Notes under the pieces: generated by a model
The model's input: only the letters and a program-made list of their open reading frames with translations
Databases searched by the model: none
Told to the model about the DNA's origin: nothing
In this document: positions 21,764 through 30,308 of the stretch, piece after piece
Layout of the letters: every line of letters begins with the position of its first letter
Position numbering within the stretch: position 1 is the first letter of the stretch
Origin: Bacteroides sp. AN502(2024)
GTDB lineage: Bacteria; Bacteroidota; Bacteroidia; Bacteroidales; Bacteroidaceae
Assembly (NCBI RefSeq): GCF_041227145.1
Contig: NZ_JBGFSP010000010.1
Location: 1 to 33,504 of the forward strand
Length of the DNA: 33,504 nt
Reading direction: 5' to 3'
Made by a program: the position numbers and the translations under genes

Positions 21764-23907
21764 ATTTCGATTACCAATTTAATGTCGGCGGCAATTTTAC
21801 GGCCACGATGGACGGAATGGCCGAGAGTACAGGCCGTTTCAATGCCGCCGTGGAGGGTACGCACAGCTGGCTCGGCAAATTGGGGCAGACGCTTGCAGTT
21901 TGGGATTTGGCGAGTAACTATGTAAGCAAGTTTAACGATACGCTGGGCAGCCTTTCTTCTTCGGGCATATCGCTTGACCGCCAGATGCACGATTTGAGTG
22001 CCGTCGCAGGTGTTACGGGTGACAGCCTGAAACAGATTGAGGGGTACGCCCGCAGCAGTGCAAAGGCTTTCGGTATCGACGCCTCGCAGGCTGTCGAGGG
22101 CTACAAACTTCTGCTTTCGCAGTTGTCGCCCGAACTCGGTAAATACCCAGAGGCTTTGCAGGCGATGGGCAACTGTATCGCCACCACCAGCAAACTGATG
22201 GGCGGCGACGGCGTGGCGGCGGCCGAGGTGCTGACCACCGCCATGAACCAGTACGGCATCAGCCTTGATGACCCGATGAAAGCCAGTGCGGAAATGGCGT
22301 GCATGATGAACGTCATGGCCGCGGCTGGTCAGGCCGGTTCTGCGGAACTTCCCGCCATCAAAGTGGCATTACAGCAGTGCGGTATGGCCGCGAAAGCCGC
22401 CAACGTCAGTTTTGAGGAAACGAACGCCGCCATTCAGGTACTTGACAAGGCGGGCAAGAAAGGTTCGGAGGGCGGCGTCGCCCTGCGTAACGTGCTGTCC
22501 ACCCTTGCCGCAGGCCGCTTCCTGCCCGAAAAGACGCAGGAGGAACTGCAAAAGGCTGGCATCAACGTGTCTTCCCTGACAGATAAGACAAAGCCGCTGA
22601 AAGAACGTCTGGAAACGCTCAAACCGTTGCTGAAAGACGATGCGCTGCTGTCTGCTCTGTTCGGCCGTGAAAACGCGAACGCCGCCCTTGCCCTGATAAA
22701 CGGCACTGAAAGTTTGCAGGACTTCACGGACGCGGTTACAGGCACGTCCTCAGCTGAGGAACAGGCAGCCATCATCATGGAGAGTTACGCCGAACGTCAG
22801 GCGCGTATAAACCAGCAGTTCGAGGACTTCAAGATAAGCATTTTTCAGGCCACGGGCGACCTCGGTATCTGGCTTTCCACCCTGATGGGCGCACTCGTTC
22901 CGCTTTCGCAGCTTATGCCGCTGCTTATCGGTATGGGCAACCTTATGACGTGGATAAAGGGTTTGCAGTGGGCGGCCATGTGGTCGCACATTCAGGGCTT
23001 CATTTATGCCGCCCGCCTGCAAATGGCATTCATGAACCGTGAACTGATTACGGGGCAGTTCGCCTCCAACGGATTTTTAATCAACATCACCCGCGCGACG
23101 CTGGCGGTGCTTCGGTTTGCCACAGTGGGGATATTTCAAGCCCTCAAAGGTCTGGGCGCGCTGGTTCTGTCCTTTGTCACGGGTGGGACAGCTTCGGCCA
23201 CTTTCGCGAGTGTCGCCTCCGCCTCTTTTGGTGCGTTCAAGTTGGCGGCCGTTACCGCCTGCCGCGCGGTCAGTGTGGCCATCATGAACATCCCGATCAT
23301 CGGGTGGATAGCCGCGGCCATTGCCGCCCTTGTCGCTCTGGGTGTTTACTTCTGGAACACGTCGGCGAAGTTCCGCGCTACCTTAAAAGGCCTCGGTGCA
23401 GCTTTTGTCGCCACGTTTAAGGGTATCTGGGACTTGGCTAAAAACGTTTTCGGCAGCATCGGCGACCTGATAAAGGCTGCTTTCTCCCTTGACGGTAAGG
23501 GCATCAAGGACGCCATAAACAGGCTTAAAGGCGGTTTTTCGGAGTTCGGCACGAACGTCGGCAAGGCGTTCTATGACGCCTATAACGCCGAAATGGCTGC
23601 CAGCAAGAAAGCGGAGGAGGCCAAAAAGAAAGGCAAACCCGACCCGAACGCGGCAGGCGGGGAGGTTCCCACGGTGGACGTGCCGACTGTCACGTCACCC
23701 GACCCGACGGGCGGCAGCCTCGGAACTGTCGGCGGCGGCAAAAGCGACGGCAGCGGTAAAATCAGGAATATAACGGTCAATGTGGACAAGCTGGTGGAGC
23801 GTTTCGAGATACACACCACCAATCTGTCCGAAGACTTGGGAAAGGTCAAGGACATGGTGGGCGAAGCCCTGTTGTCCGCCCTTAACGACGTAAATTTGGC
23901 AATGTAG
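21757..23907 (+). CDS. Tail tape measure protein
   Basis: 716 residues. It sets tail length and is threaded into the host at infection. The TP901/PhageMin-type core is seen near residues 60-330 (LDRQMHDLSAVAGVTGDSLKQ, FEETNAAIQVLDKAGKKG). Hydrophobic segments follow near 450-480 and 500-530 (IPIIGWIAAAIAALVALGV), which may enter the host membrane. The C-terminal part is Gly/Pro-rich, then a helix. It follows the frameshifted chaperone. Confidence 0.92.
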   Translation: MQNFDYQFNVGGNFTATMDGMAESTGRFNAAVEGTHSWLGKLGQTLAVWDLASNYVSKFNDTLGSLSSSGISLDRQMHDLSAVAGVTGDSLKQIEGYARSSAKAFGIDASQAVEGYKLLLSQLSPELGKYPEALQAMGNCIATTSKLMGGDGVAAAEVLTTAMNQYGISLDDPMKASAEMACMMNVMAAAGQAGSAELPAIKVALQQCGMAAKAANVSFEETNAAIQVLDKAGKKGSEGGVALRNVLSTLAAGRFLPEKTQEELQKAGINVSSLTDKTKPLKERLETLKPLLKDDALLSALFGRENANAALALINGTESLQDFTDAVTGTSSAEEQAAIIMESYAERQARINQQFEDFKISIFQATGDLGIWLSTLMGALVPLSQLMPLLIGMGNLMTWIKGLQWAAMWSHIQGFIYAARLQMAFMNRELITGQFASNGFLINITRATLAVLRFATVGIFQALKGLGALVLSFVTGGTASATFASVASASFGAFKLAAVTACRAVSVAIMNIPIIGWIAAAIAALVALGVYFWNTSAKFRATLKGLGAAFVATFKGIWDLAKNVFGSIGDLIKAAFSLDGKGIKDAINRLKGGFSEFGTNVGKAFYDAYNAEMAASKKAEEAKKKGKPDPNAAGGEVPTVDVPTVTSPDPTGGSLGTVGGGKSDGSGKIRNITVNVDKLVERFEIHTTNLSEDLGKVKDMVGEALLSALNDVNLAM

Positions 23908-23908
23908 T

Positions 23909-24511
23909 ATGACACCGATAAGTTTCATGTTCATAGCTGCGGGCGCGGCCACACAGGCGAAAGGGCTGCTGTACAGGATGCAACCCTCGCGCACGGGGCA
24001 AGCCCCTAATTGGGACGGCCACGGTGGCGGTATCACTCCGCACGAGGTCAGCAGCCCGATAACCGATAAAAGTTATTGGGAGGGGCGGTATGTGTTATGC
24101 GAACTGACACTGCGCAAGCAGGACGGCCAGACGCTTGTCATCAATGACGCCGTGTGTGCCATCAGCCGCGCGAAAAACATCGTCACCACGCAGATGGTCG
24201 GCATGGACGGCACGGTGAAAGAATACATCAACGAGGGCGACTACCAGATAAACATCGTTGTCGGTGTGGTCGCCGTCCGTAACGGTGTCATCGTGGACGA
24301 ATACCCCGAAGACGGGCTGCGCGAGCTTCGCGCCTTTTTCGACGAAAAGGCGGCCATCGACGTGCACAGCGTCTTTTTAGAGATATTCGACATCGGTAGT
24401 ATCGTGATAAAGAGTTTTTCTGTATCGCAGGACACGGCGAGCAACTACCAAAGCGTGAGCATTTCGGCCATGAGCGACGGGGATTATAACGTGTACAGTA
24501 CAGAGTATTAA
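23909..24511 (+). CDS. Baseplate-region protein (DUF6046-like)
   Basis: 200 residues, right after the tape measure gene, in the slot of Mu gp43 or LysM/gp53-like hub proteins. A Gly-rich N-terminus precedes a beta-rich domain (IVTTQMVGMDGTVKEYINEGDY, FLEIFDIGSIVIKSFSV). The sequence resembles the DUF6046 proteins found beside tape measure genes in Bacteroides phages. Likely links tape measure to baseplate hub. The family call is from memory of the pattern. Confidence 0.6.
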   Translation: MTPISFMFIAAGAATQAKGLLYRMQPSRTGQAPNWDGHGGGITPHEVSSPITDKSYWEGRYVLCELTLRKQDGQTLVINDAVCAISRAKNIVTTQMVGMDGTVKEYINEGDYQINIVVGVVAVRNGVIVDEYPEDGLRELRAFFDEKAAIDVHSVFLEIFDIGSIVIKSFSVSQDTASNYQSVSISAMSDGDYNVYSTEY

Positions 24512-24536
24512 ACAGTAATTAAACGGCATTCAAACG

Positions 24537-25493
24537 ATGTACAGGCTGACGGCAAAAATAGAAATCACAGGCGCGAAGTCTTGGCGGCTTGAAAAGGTCA
24601 CGGAGGTGGAAATCACCCGCGACACCGAAAAGCTGACGGATGAATGCCGTCTGACATTGCCCAAAAAAATCAAGTGGGACGGTGCTGCCGAGATACCCGT
24701 GCAGCGCGGCGACGGGGTGAAAGTGTGGCTGGGCTACGACGGGGATTTGCAGTTGACCTTTGTGGGTTACGTGCGTGACGTAGGTTTTAAGACGCCCGTC
24801 GTTATTACCTGCGAGGACGAAATGTTCAAGTTGAAACAGATGCAGGCACAGAAGAAAGCCTACAAGAGCGTGAACCTTGAAACCCTGTTGAAAGAACAAG
24901 GCCTGAACTACCCGCTGCGCGTGATGGGTGAACAGAACCTCGGCCAGTACCGTGTCACGGCGGACACCGTGGCATCGCTTCTCGGCCACTTGCAGGAAAA
25001 CGGCGTCCGCTCGTTCTTCCGCTACGAGGACGGCAGCCCCGTGCTTTATTGCAGTGTCCTGTTCGAGAGGGACAGCCGCCCGACGCAGGTTTTCGCCACG
25101 GGTGTAAATATCATCGACGACCGGAACCTGGAACAGCAAAAGGCTGAAAACATGCGGCTGCGCATCAAAGCGGTCAGCCTAATGCCGAATAACAAAAAAA
25201 TCAGGGTGGAGGTGGGCGACGCCGACGGCGAACACCGTACCCTCCATACCTACAACAAGCAGGAAGCCGAACTCAAAGCGTGGGCGCAGCAGGAAATCAA
25301 GCGTCTTAAACGTGACGGCCTTACGGGCAGTTTCAAGACGTTCGGTTACAGTCTGCTCGATAAGCTGGACGCCATCGGCATCAAGATAGACGGCGAGAAA
25401 AAAGGTGTCTATCAGGTAAAGAAAAATATAATCAAATACGGCACGGGCGGCTTCCGTCAGGAAATCACGCTCGGCCAACGAGTAGAAGAATGA
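24537..25493 (+). CDS. Baseplate hub protein (Mu gp44-like)
   Basis: 318 residues with the two-barrel build of gpD/gp27-type hub proteins (IEITGAKSWRLEKVTEVEITRD; YNKQEAELKAWAQQEIKRLK). The trimeric hub sits at the tip of the tail tube and carries the spike, encoded by the next gene, whose start overlaps this stop (ATGA). Confidence 0.8.
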   Translation: MYRLTAKIEITGAKSWRLEKVTEVEITRDTEKLTDECRLTLPKKIKWDGAAEIPVQRGDGVKVWLGYDGDLQLTFVGYVRDVGFKTPVVITCEDEMFKLKQMQAQKKAYKSVNLETLLKEQGLNYPLRVMGEQNLGQYRVTADTVASLLGHLQENGVRSFFRYEDGSPVLYCSVLFERDSRPTQVFATGVNIIDDRNLEQQKAENMRLRIKAVSLMPNNKKIRVEVGDADGEHRTLHTYNKQEAELKAWAQQEIKRLKRDGLTGSFKTFGYSLLDKLDAIGIKIDGEKKGVYQVKKNIIKYGTGGFRQEITLGQRVEE

Positions 25494-26104
25494 ACAATAT
25501 AAAAGAAACCATCAGGCAGTTGGCACAGGGCGGCCGCCAGAGCGCGAGCCTTGTCTGCACGGTGGACACCGTGGACAAGACGGCGCGCACGGTGGACTGC
25601 ACGCCATTGGACGAAAGCGCGCCGCTTCTGGGCGTGAACCTGCAAGCCAATCAGGAAAGCACGTTCGGAGTGGTGACGTACCCGAAAGTGGGTAGTTATG
25701 TGGTTGTCGGTTTTGTGGCCGACGGTGCTGCGGGGGTGGTGTTGCTAACCGACGAAGTGGAAAGCGTCGAGGTGGTAATCAGTGGCGACACCGCCCGGAT
25801 TTCAGCCGACAAAGACGGTGTGCGCGTGCTGATGGGCGACGATACCGGTGCGGAACTGACAACAGAGGGCATAACACTGAACAGCGGCGGCTTCGGCGGC
25901 ACGGTTAAGGTCGAGCAGCTGACTGAACATTTCAACGCCATAGAGAATGACATCAACGAGTTGAAAAACATCTTTTCCGCATGGGTGGCCGTTCCGCAGG
26001 ATGGCGGTGCGGCGTTATCCGCATTGACGGGGAACTGGGCGGGCAACCTGCTGACGCCTACACAGCGGGGTGATTATGAAAACGAAAAAGTGAAACACGG
26101 ATGA
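25490..26104 (+). CDS. Baseplate spike protein (Mu gp45-like)
   Basis: 204 residues. The N-terminal OB-like domain (about 20-95, VGSYVVVGFVADGAAGVVLLTD) precedes repeated beta-strands (about 95-140, SGDTARISADKDGVRVLMGD) forming the membrane-piercing trimer. This is the gpV/gp45 arrangement. Overlaps both neighbours by 4 nt, indicating translational coupling. Confidence 0.82.
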   Translation: MNNIKETIRQLAQGGRQSASLVCTVDTVDKTARTVDCTPLDESAPLLGVNLQANQESTFGVVTYPKVGSYVVVGFVADGAAGVVLLTDEVESVEVVISGDTARISADKDGVRVLMGDDTGAELTTEGITLNSGGFGGTVKVEQLTEHFNAIENDINELKNIFSAWVAVPQDGGAALSALTGNWAGNLLTPTQRGDYENEKVKHG

Positions 26105-26380
26105 ACGGCATACTGATAGACGCGGAAAGTGGCGACCTGCTGATAGAGCGCGGCAGTGTCGTAATCGGTAACACTGACAGCCAGATTGTCGAGGGTGTCC
26201 TTATTGTCATGCGTGGCGAGTGGAAAGAATTTCCGCTTATTGGCGGCGAAGTGAAAAAAATGCTTGGCGGCGAGGTGGATGTCATGTGGCGGGGTCAGGT
26301 CAAAAAAAATGCTGGAGGCCTGCGGGCTTGACGTCCGGAAAGTGAGCATAACGGAAGATAACATTATAACAGTGGAATGA
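26101..26380 (+). pseudogene. Baseplate wedge protein (gpW/gp25-like) split by a frameshift at A8
   Basis: The first frame runs 26101-26331 and ends abnormally (VKKNAGGLRA). At an A8 run (26302-26309), dropping one A restores VKKMLEACGLDVRKVSITED and a stop at 26378-26380 that overlaps the next start (ATGA), as with the neighbouring genes. The restored product of about 92 residues fits the gpW/gp25-like baseplate wedge family (EGVLIVMRGEWKEFPLIGG). A very similar A7 context occurs upstream in the same gene (EVKKMLGGEV). Possibilities are sequencing error, a recent inactivating insertion, or transcriptional slippage. The protein is essential in Mu, so true loss would make the prophage defective. 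Confidence 0.75.
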
Positions 26381-26670
26381 TGGAAGTAACAGTAAAGGAC
26401 AGACAGAGCCTGCTCGACATGGCCGTGGAGACTTCGGGCAGCATGGAAGCCGCTTTCAGGCTTTCCGAAGCAAACGGCATAAGCCTGACAGATACCTTGC
26501 AGGACGGGCAGGTTCTTGATACGGTTGCCGTCGAAAATGCCGACACGGTGCGCCGTTACAGTGTGCAGAACCTGCAACCCGCCACGGCATTGAGTGCGGA
26601 CGAAATGGCCGCACTCGCACAGGAGGGCATCAACTTCATGGGAATAGAAATAGATTTTATTGTAAGCTAA
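26377..26670 (+). CDS. LysM-like small tail protein
   Basis: 97 residues. The first 50 (KDRQSLLDMAVETSGSMEAA, then SEANGISLTDTLQDGQVL) follow the LysM/gpX pattern of a short domain in which a helix pair precedes an N-G-x-S-x-T-D-x-L-x-x-G-Q segment. Such proteins sit at the tail tip in many phages. Located between the gpW-like and gpJ-like genes. The role is inferred. Confidence 0.6.
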   Translation: MMEVTVKDRQSLLDMAVETSGSMEAAFRLSEANGISLTDTLQDGQVLDTVAVENADTVRRYSVQNLQPATALSADEMAALAQEGINFMGIEIDFIVS

Positions 26671-26681
26671 ATAATTGGGAT

Positions 26682-27521
26682 ATGGCAAGAACAATCTCGG
26701 ACATAAAAGACAGTATGACGACCGACTTCATGCGCAATTCGGATGTTGCGCGCGCCTATGGTTTTGAGACGGGGACGGCTTTTTCCTCGCATTTCAGCAA
26801 GGTAAGCGTTGAGAGCCTGCTGTTCTATATCGTGGCTTGTGCCACATGGGTACTTGAAAACCTTTTTGACAGGCATAAAAAGGACGTGGAGGAACGCATC
26901 GAGGCTATCATGCCTCACCGCCCCAAATGGTACAGGGACAAGGTGCTGGGTTTCATAAAAGACAAAACCCTCGTTCCCGATACGGATCACTACGACACGG
27001 AGGGCATGAGTGACGGTGACATCGAGACCGCCCACGTGGTAAAATATGCCGCGGCCACAGAAAATGCCGATGCCTCCATCCTTACCATCAAGGTGGCGGG
27101 TGATGCCGGGGGAAAGCGGCAGCCGCTCGATACCGATACGGAGGGGCAGCTTGCGGCCTACATTGCGGAAATAAAAGACGCCGGCGTGCGTGTGAACCTC
27201 GTAAACCGGCCTCCTGACGCATTCAATTGCGAGGCGGACGTATATTTTGACGCGATGCTGCTGTCCGAAAATGTCGAGACGGCCTGCCGTGAAGCCATTA
27301 TCGCCTATATCGAAAACCTGCCTTTCAACGGTGAATACACCAACATGGCACTTGTGGATTGTCTGCAAGCCATCGACGGGGTGCGCATTGTCGAGTTGCG
27401 CGGGTCTGAAACGATGGTAAGCGGCGAGGGTACGCCCACGAAGATAAACGCCCGTTACACACCTGCGTCGGGTTATTTCAAAGCTGGAAATATCAAACTT
27501 AACATGACACCTTACAAATGA
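26682..27521 (+). CDS. Baseplate J-like protein (Mu gp47-like)
   Basis: 279 residues, baseplate wedge component. An N-terminal helical part (SHFSKVSVESLLFYIVACATW), a central beta domain, and a C-terminal region (ACREAIIAYIENLPFNGEYT; LVDCLQAIDGVRIVELRG) that is characteristic of the J/gp47 family. Together with the gpW-like and following gene it builds the six wedges. Confidence 0.85.
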   Translation: MARTISDIKDSMTTDFMRNSDVARAYGFETGTAFSSHFSKVSVESLLFYIVACATWVLENLFDRHKKDVEERIEAIMPHRPKWYRDKVLGFIKDKTLVPDTDHYDTEGMSDGDIETAHVVKYAAATENADASILTIKVAGDAGGKRQPLDTDTEGQLAAYIAEIKDAGVRVNLVNRPPDAFNCEADVYFDAMLLSENVETACREAIIAYIENLPFNGEYTNMALVDCLQAIDGVRIVELRGSETMVSGEGTPTKINARYTPASGYFKAGNIKLNMTPYK

Positions 27522-28012
27522 GCCTCTATGACCTTAAAATAAAACGTCTGGCGTTGCTGTTGCTGCCCACGCACTACCGCAGGCCTCTGATTGCCGCCTT
27601 TGCGCAAAGCATGGTGCAGGGTGTGAACATCGTTTACGGAAATTTCATGCGCTGGCGTCAGGATAAGCAATACAGGCTGTCGCATAACGGGCAGGTGTGC
27701 CACCTGCGTGCCGTCCTGAATGACACGTTCGACCCTGTGGAACGCCGTATTCTGGTGGAGGACGAATGGAGCGTGTCATTGCAGGGACAACGCATTTTCC
27801 AACGCGAGCAGGAGCGGTTCATACTGCTACCTTCGCATATCATGGGAACTGCTTTTATCCTTAACCGCCGCGGCTTCGGTGGTGTGAATGGTTACGATTT
27901 TTGGGTCACGGTACCGATAAGCCTGCGCGACCGGGTGGATGAAAATCGTATGAACGCAATCGTGGACACTTACAAACTTGCTTCAAAACGTTGGACTATA
28001 AACTACAAATAA
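27518..28012 (+). CDS. Baseplate/tail protein in the Mu gp48 (gpI) position
   Basis: 164 residues of unrecognised sequence, overlapping the gpJ-like stop by 4 nt and followed by the fibre gene. In Mu and P2 this slot encodes gp48/gpI, which links wedge to fibre. The N-terminus is helical (LKIKRLALLLLPTHYRRPLI). The rest is mixed (DYSFWVTVPISLR-type strands). Function is inferred from order. Confidence 0.55.
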   Translation: MSLYDLKIKRLALLLLPTHYRRPLIAAFAQSMVQGVNIVYGNFMRWRQDKQYRLSHNGQVCHLRAVLNDTFDPVERRILVEDEWSVSLQGQRIFQREQERFILLPSHIMGTAFILNRRGFGGVNGYDFWVTVPISLRDRVDENRMNAIVDTYKLASKRWTINYK

Positions 28013-28020
28013 AAAAGATA

Positions 28021-29007
28021 ATGGATAAAATCACAGGTAATTACCTGACACAGGGAAACAAGGATTTTCCGCTGGACTGTGAGACGCTGGACGCCTTGCA
28101 GACCAATATCGCGCTTGTCGCTATATTGGGCAACATCGCCGGCGACAAAGTAATCCTGCGCGGCTGCGACCTTTCACAGGACGGCACAAAGCGTTCCGAG
28201 GGTTATGTATTTGTACGGACGGCGGCTTTTCCCGCCGGTGAAGTTTTGCGTTTCGAGGGCGGTGCGGTCGGCAGCGGCATGTATGTGAAACAAGAGGATA
28301 TACCCGTGACGGCGCAAGGATACGATTATCCGAAAGCCTACACGAAACGGACGCTTGCCGCGGGTGTGGGCTATGAAAATTTCAGATGGGAGGACTTCAA
28401 GAATGTGCAGACTTCTGACGCACTTAATCAGGCTATTGCCGACCTGAAAGAAGACCTGCAAGAGGAGGCGGCAAAATTCACCCCCGCACCTTTGGGTATC
28501 GTGCTGCTATGGGCGGGAAAAACCGAGCCTGACGGTTACGCCCTTTGTGACGGGCGGCAATTAAGCACAAAGGACTATCCCGACCTGTACAAGGCTTTGG
28601 GTACGACCTTTAACAATGCTTACAGTGCCAACGGTACACGGTACACTACGACCAGCGGCTTTTTCCGTCTTCCCGATCTGCGCGGCCGTTTTGTCGTGGG
28701 CTACCACGACAGTGATAATGACTACAAGACGAAAGGCACGGCAGGCGGTGAGAAAAAACATGCCCTTACCATCAATGAAATGCCGAACCATGCGCATACG
28801 TTCAAGGATTATTATTATCCGGAAGCCCACGACGGCCAGAACTACGACACCATCGTGACGAACAACAATATCGGGTCAAATGATACGGATTATGACAACA
28901 AGCATCTGTTCTATTACAGGCATGACACGGAAGGCAAGGGCGGTGGTGCGCAACATGAAAACCGTCCCCCGTATTATGTTCTGGCTTATATCATGCGACT
29001 TAAATAA
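28021..29007 (+). CDS. Tail fibre protein with phage collar domain
   Basis: 328 residues from ATG 28021, preceded by AAAAAAGATA; an in-frame ATG at 27991 lies within the previous gene. The C-terminal half carries the phage tail collar fold: LGIVLLWAGKTEPDGYALCD, DGRQLSTKDYPDLYKALG, FFRLPDLRGRFVVGY, and the terminal ENRPPYYVLAYIMRLK. Collar-type C-termini bind the host surface. In the related hankyphage class such a protein is diversified by a retroelement, but no reverse transcriptase or template repeat was seen here. Confidence 0.85.
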   Translation: MDKITGNYLTQGNKDFPLDCETLDALQTNIALVAILGNIAGDKVILRGCDLSQDGTKRSEGYVFVRTAAFPAGEVLRFEGGAVGSGMYVKQEDIPVTAQGYDYPKAYTKRTLAAGVGYENFRWEDFKNVQTSDALNQAIADLKEDLQEEAAKFTPAPLGIVLLWAGKTEPDGYALCDGRQLSTKDYPDLYKALGTTFNNAYSANGTRYTTTSGFFRLPDLRGRFVVGYHDSDNDYKTKGTAGGEKKHALTINEMPNHAHTFKDYYYPEAHDGQNYDTIVTNNNIGSNDTDYDNKHLFYYRHDTEGKGGGAQHENRPPYYVLAYIMRLK

Positions 29008-29018
29008 ATAATATCACA

Positions 29019-29993
29019 ATGGCTATCAGATTACGTTCAACATTAAAACAATGGTTCAAACGCGGAAAATACCCGATTGAAGAACAGTTCGCGGACTGGA
29101 TAGACAGTTTTCTGCATAAGACGGAAGACAAACTGCCCCTTGCCAACGTGGAGGATCTCCCTGAACAGCTAAATGCGAAATACGACCACTCCTCCGGTGT
29201 GGCTTTGGAAAAAAGACACAGTATGCTGCGCACGGAGTTCGACCAACATACAGCCGTGGCCGAGAAAGAGTTCAGGCGCGTTTCGGACGACATGGACGAC
29301 TTGCAAGCCACGGACATACGACAGCAGGCGGAGATCGACACGGCCAACGCCGATGCGGAAAGCCTGCGAGGGTGTCTGCACCCCACGGATCCCTGCGCTT
29401 CTCTGGAAAGCACGTTTTCCGCTTTGGGCGCGAATTACAGCACGTTATGGGCTTTGGCGAATACAATTAAGACCTTTTTGGAAGCAAAGGACACGGCCGA
29501 CAGTACGATCAACCGATGGCGGGAGATGGAAGCGTTTCTCCAAGGGGTGACCGATGCGGAGACGCTGACCGGCATGCTGGAAGAACTACGGAAAACCATC
29601 GCGACCGCTTGTCACGAAGAAATAAGCGATGAGACAAAACGTGCCACCGATGCCGAGGAAGGCTTGAGAAAGACCCTCGAGAACCTGCGCGACTCGCTTG
29701 CCGACCGCAGCTACACGCTCGACTTCGGGCAGACGGGAGTCGCCATTCAGGATGTCAACATGGAGGCGTATGCGGTGACGATGAAAGAGGTGCGTCTGTT
29801 CAACGTGGCACACCTGTGGATAACCGCCGGGAACACGGTACGCCGGGAGGTCGATCCCGAAAACCCGCAGGCGATACTGATTGAACCGGGACAACTCGCC
29901 ACATGGGAAATCCAACGCGTCAACGAAGCCGCGGCGGCCGTCGGAATAAGATGTGTGATGAGCCGGCCTCACCGGCGTGCCTCTGATGTATAA
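29019..29993 (+). CDS. Fibre-associated structural protein with coiled coils
   Basis: 324 residues. The N-terminus (RSTLKQWFKRGKYPIEEQFA) matches a motif common at the start of Bacteroides phage tail-tip proteins. Long heptad-like helices (about 60-230) indicate a trimeric fibre. A C-terminal beta domain ends in basic residues. Probably a fibre or fibre adaptor. From here to about 32449 codon choice shifts, with more GGA, CGA and ATA codons than the upstream tail genes. Confidence 0.6.
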   Translation: MAIRLRSTLKQWFKRGKYPIEEQFADWIDSFLHKTEDKLPLANVEDLPEQLNAKYDHSSGVALEKRHSMLRTEFDQHTAVAEKEFRRVSDDMDDLQATDIRQQAEIDTANADAESLRGCLHPTDPCASLESTFSALGANYSTLWALANTIKTFLEAKDTADSTINRWREMEAFLQGVTDAETLTGMLEELRKTIATACHEEISDETKRATDAEEGLRKTLENLRDSLADRSYTLDFGQTGVAIQDVNMEAYAVTMKEVRLFNVAHLWITAGNTVRREVDPENPQAILIEPGQLATWEIQRVNEAAAAVGIRCVMSRPHRRASDV

Positions 29994-30011
29994 TCTCTAA
30001 ACCAATATCGA

Positions 30012-30308
30012 ATGGAAATCAAAATAAAAGAAGGAGTGACGTGGCAGACAGACCCCCACACTTCGCAAACCGAATCCGCCATGAGGTGGATATACGAAGA
30101 AATCTATCCTCTTCTGGCCATGAATACCGAAGAAACGGGAAAGGTCATGCCTCAAACCGACCGGTTCGGGCGCCCCATAAGGTGGGTGATTGAAAATAAG
30201 GCGTGGCGTGTAACCATCCGCCGCGAGTATATCGACCCGCAACAACCCACATGGGGACGACGCGGGGATGTCATCAATGTGGAAACGGTGAAAGGAGGTG
30301 AGGAATGA
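30012..30308 (+). CDS. Small hypothetical tail-tip region protein
   Basis: 98 residues, unknown function, between two fibre-type genes and translationally coupled to the tailspike gene (ATGA overlap). Contains a short conserved-looking core (FGRPIRWVIENKAWRVTIRR). Possibly a fibre assembly chaperone or adaptor. Confidence 0.55.
   Translation: MEIKIKEGVTWQTDPHTSQTESAMRWIYEEIYPLLAMNTEETGKVMPQTDRFGRPIRWVIENKAWRVTIRREYIDPQQPTWGRRGDVINVETVKGGEE

Noticed and set aside
28021..29007. Diversity-generating retroelement acting on the collar fibre
   Set aside because: The fibre has a collar-type C-terminus as in hankyphage-like targets, but no reverse transcriptase, accessory gene or near-duplicate template repeat was seen in the window.
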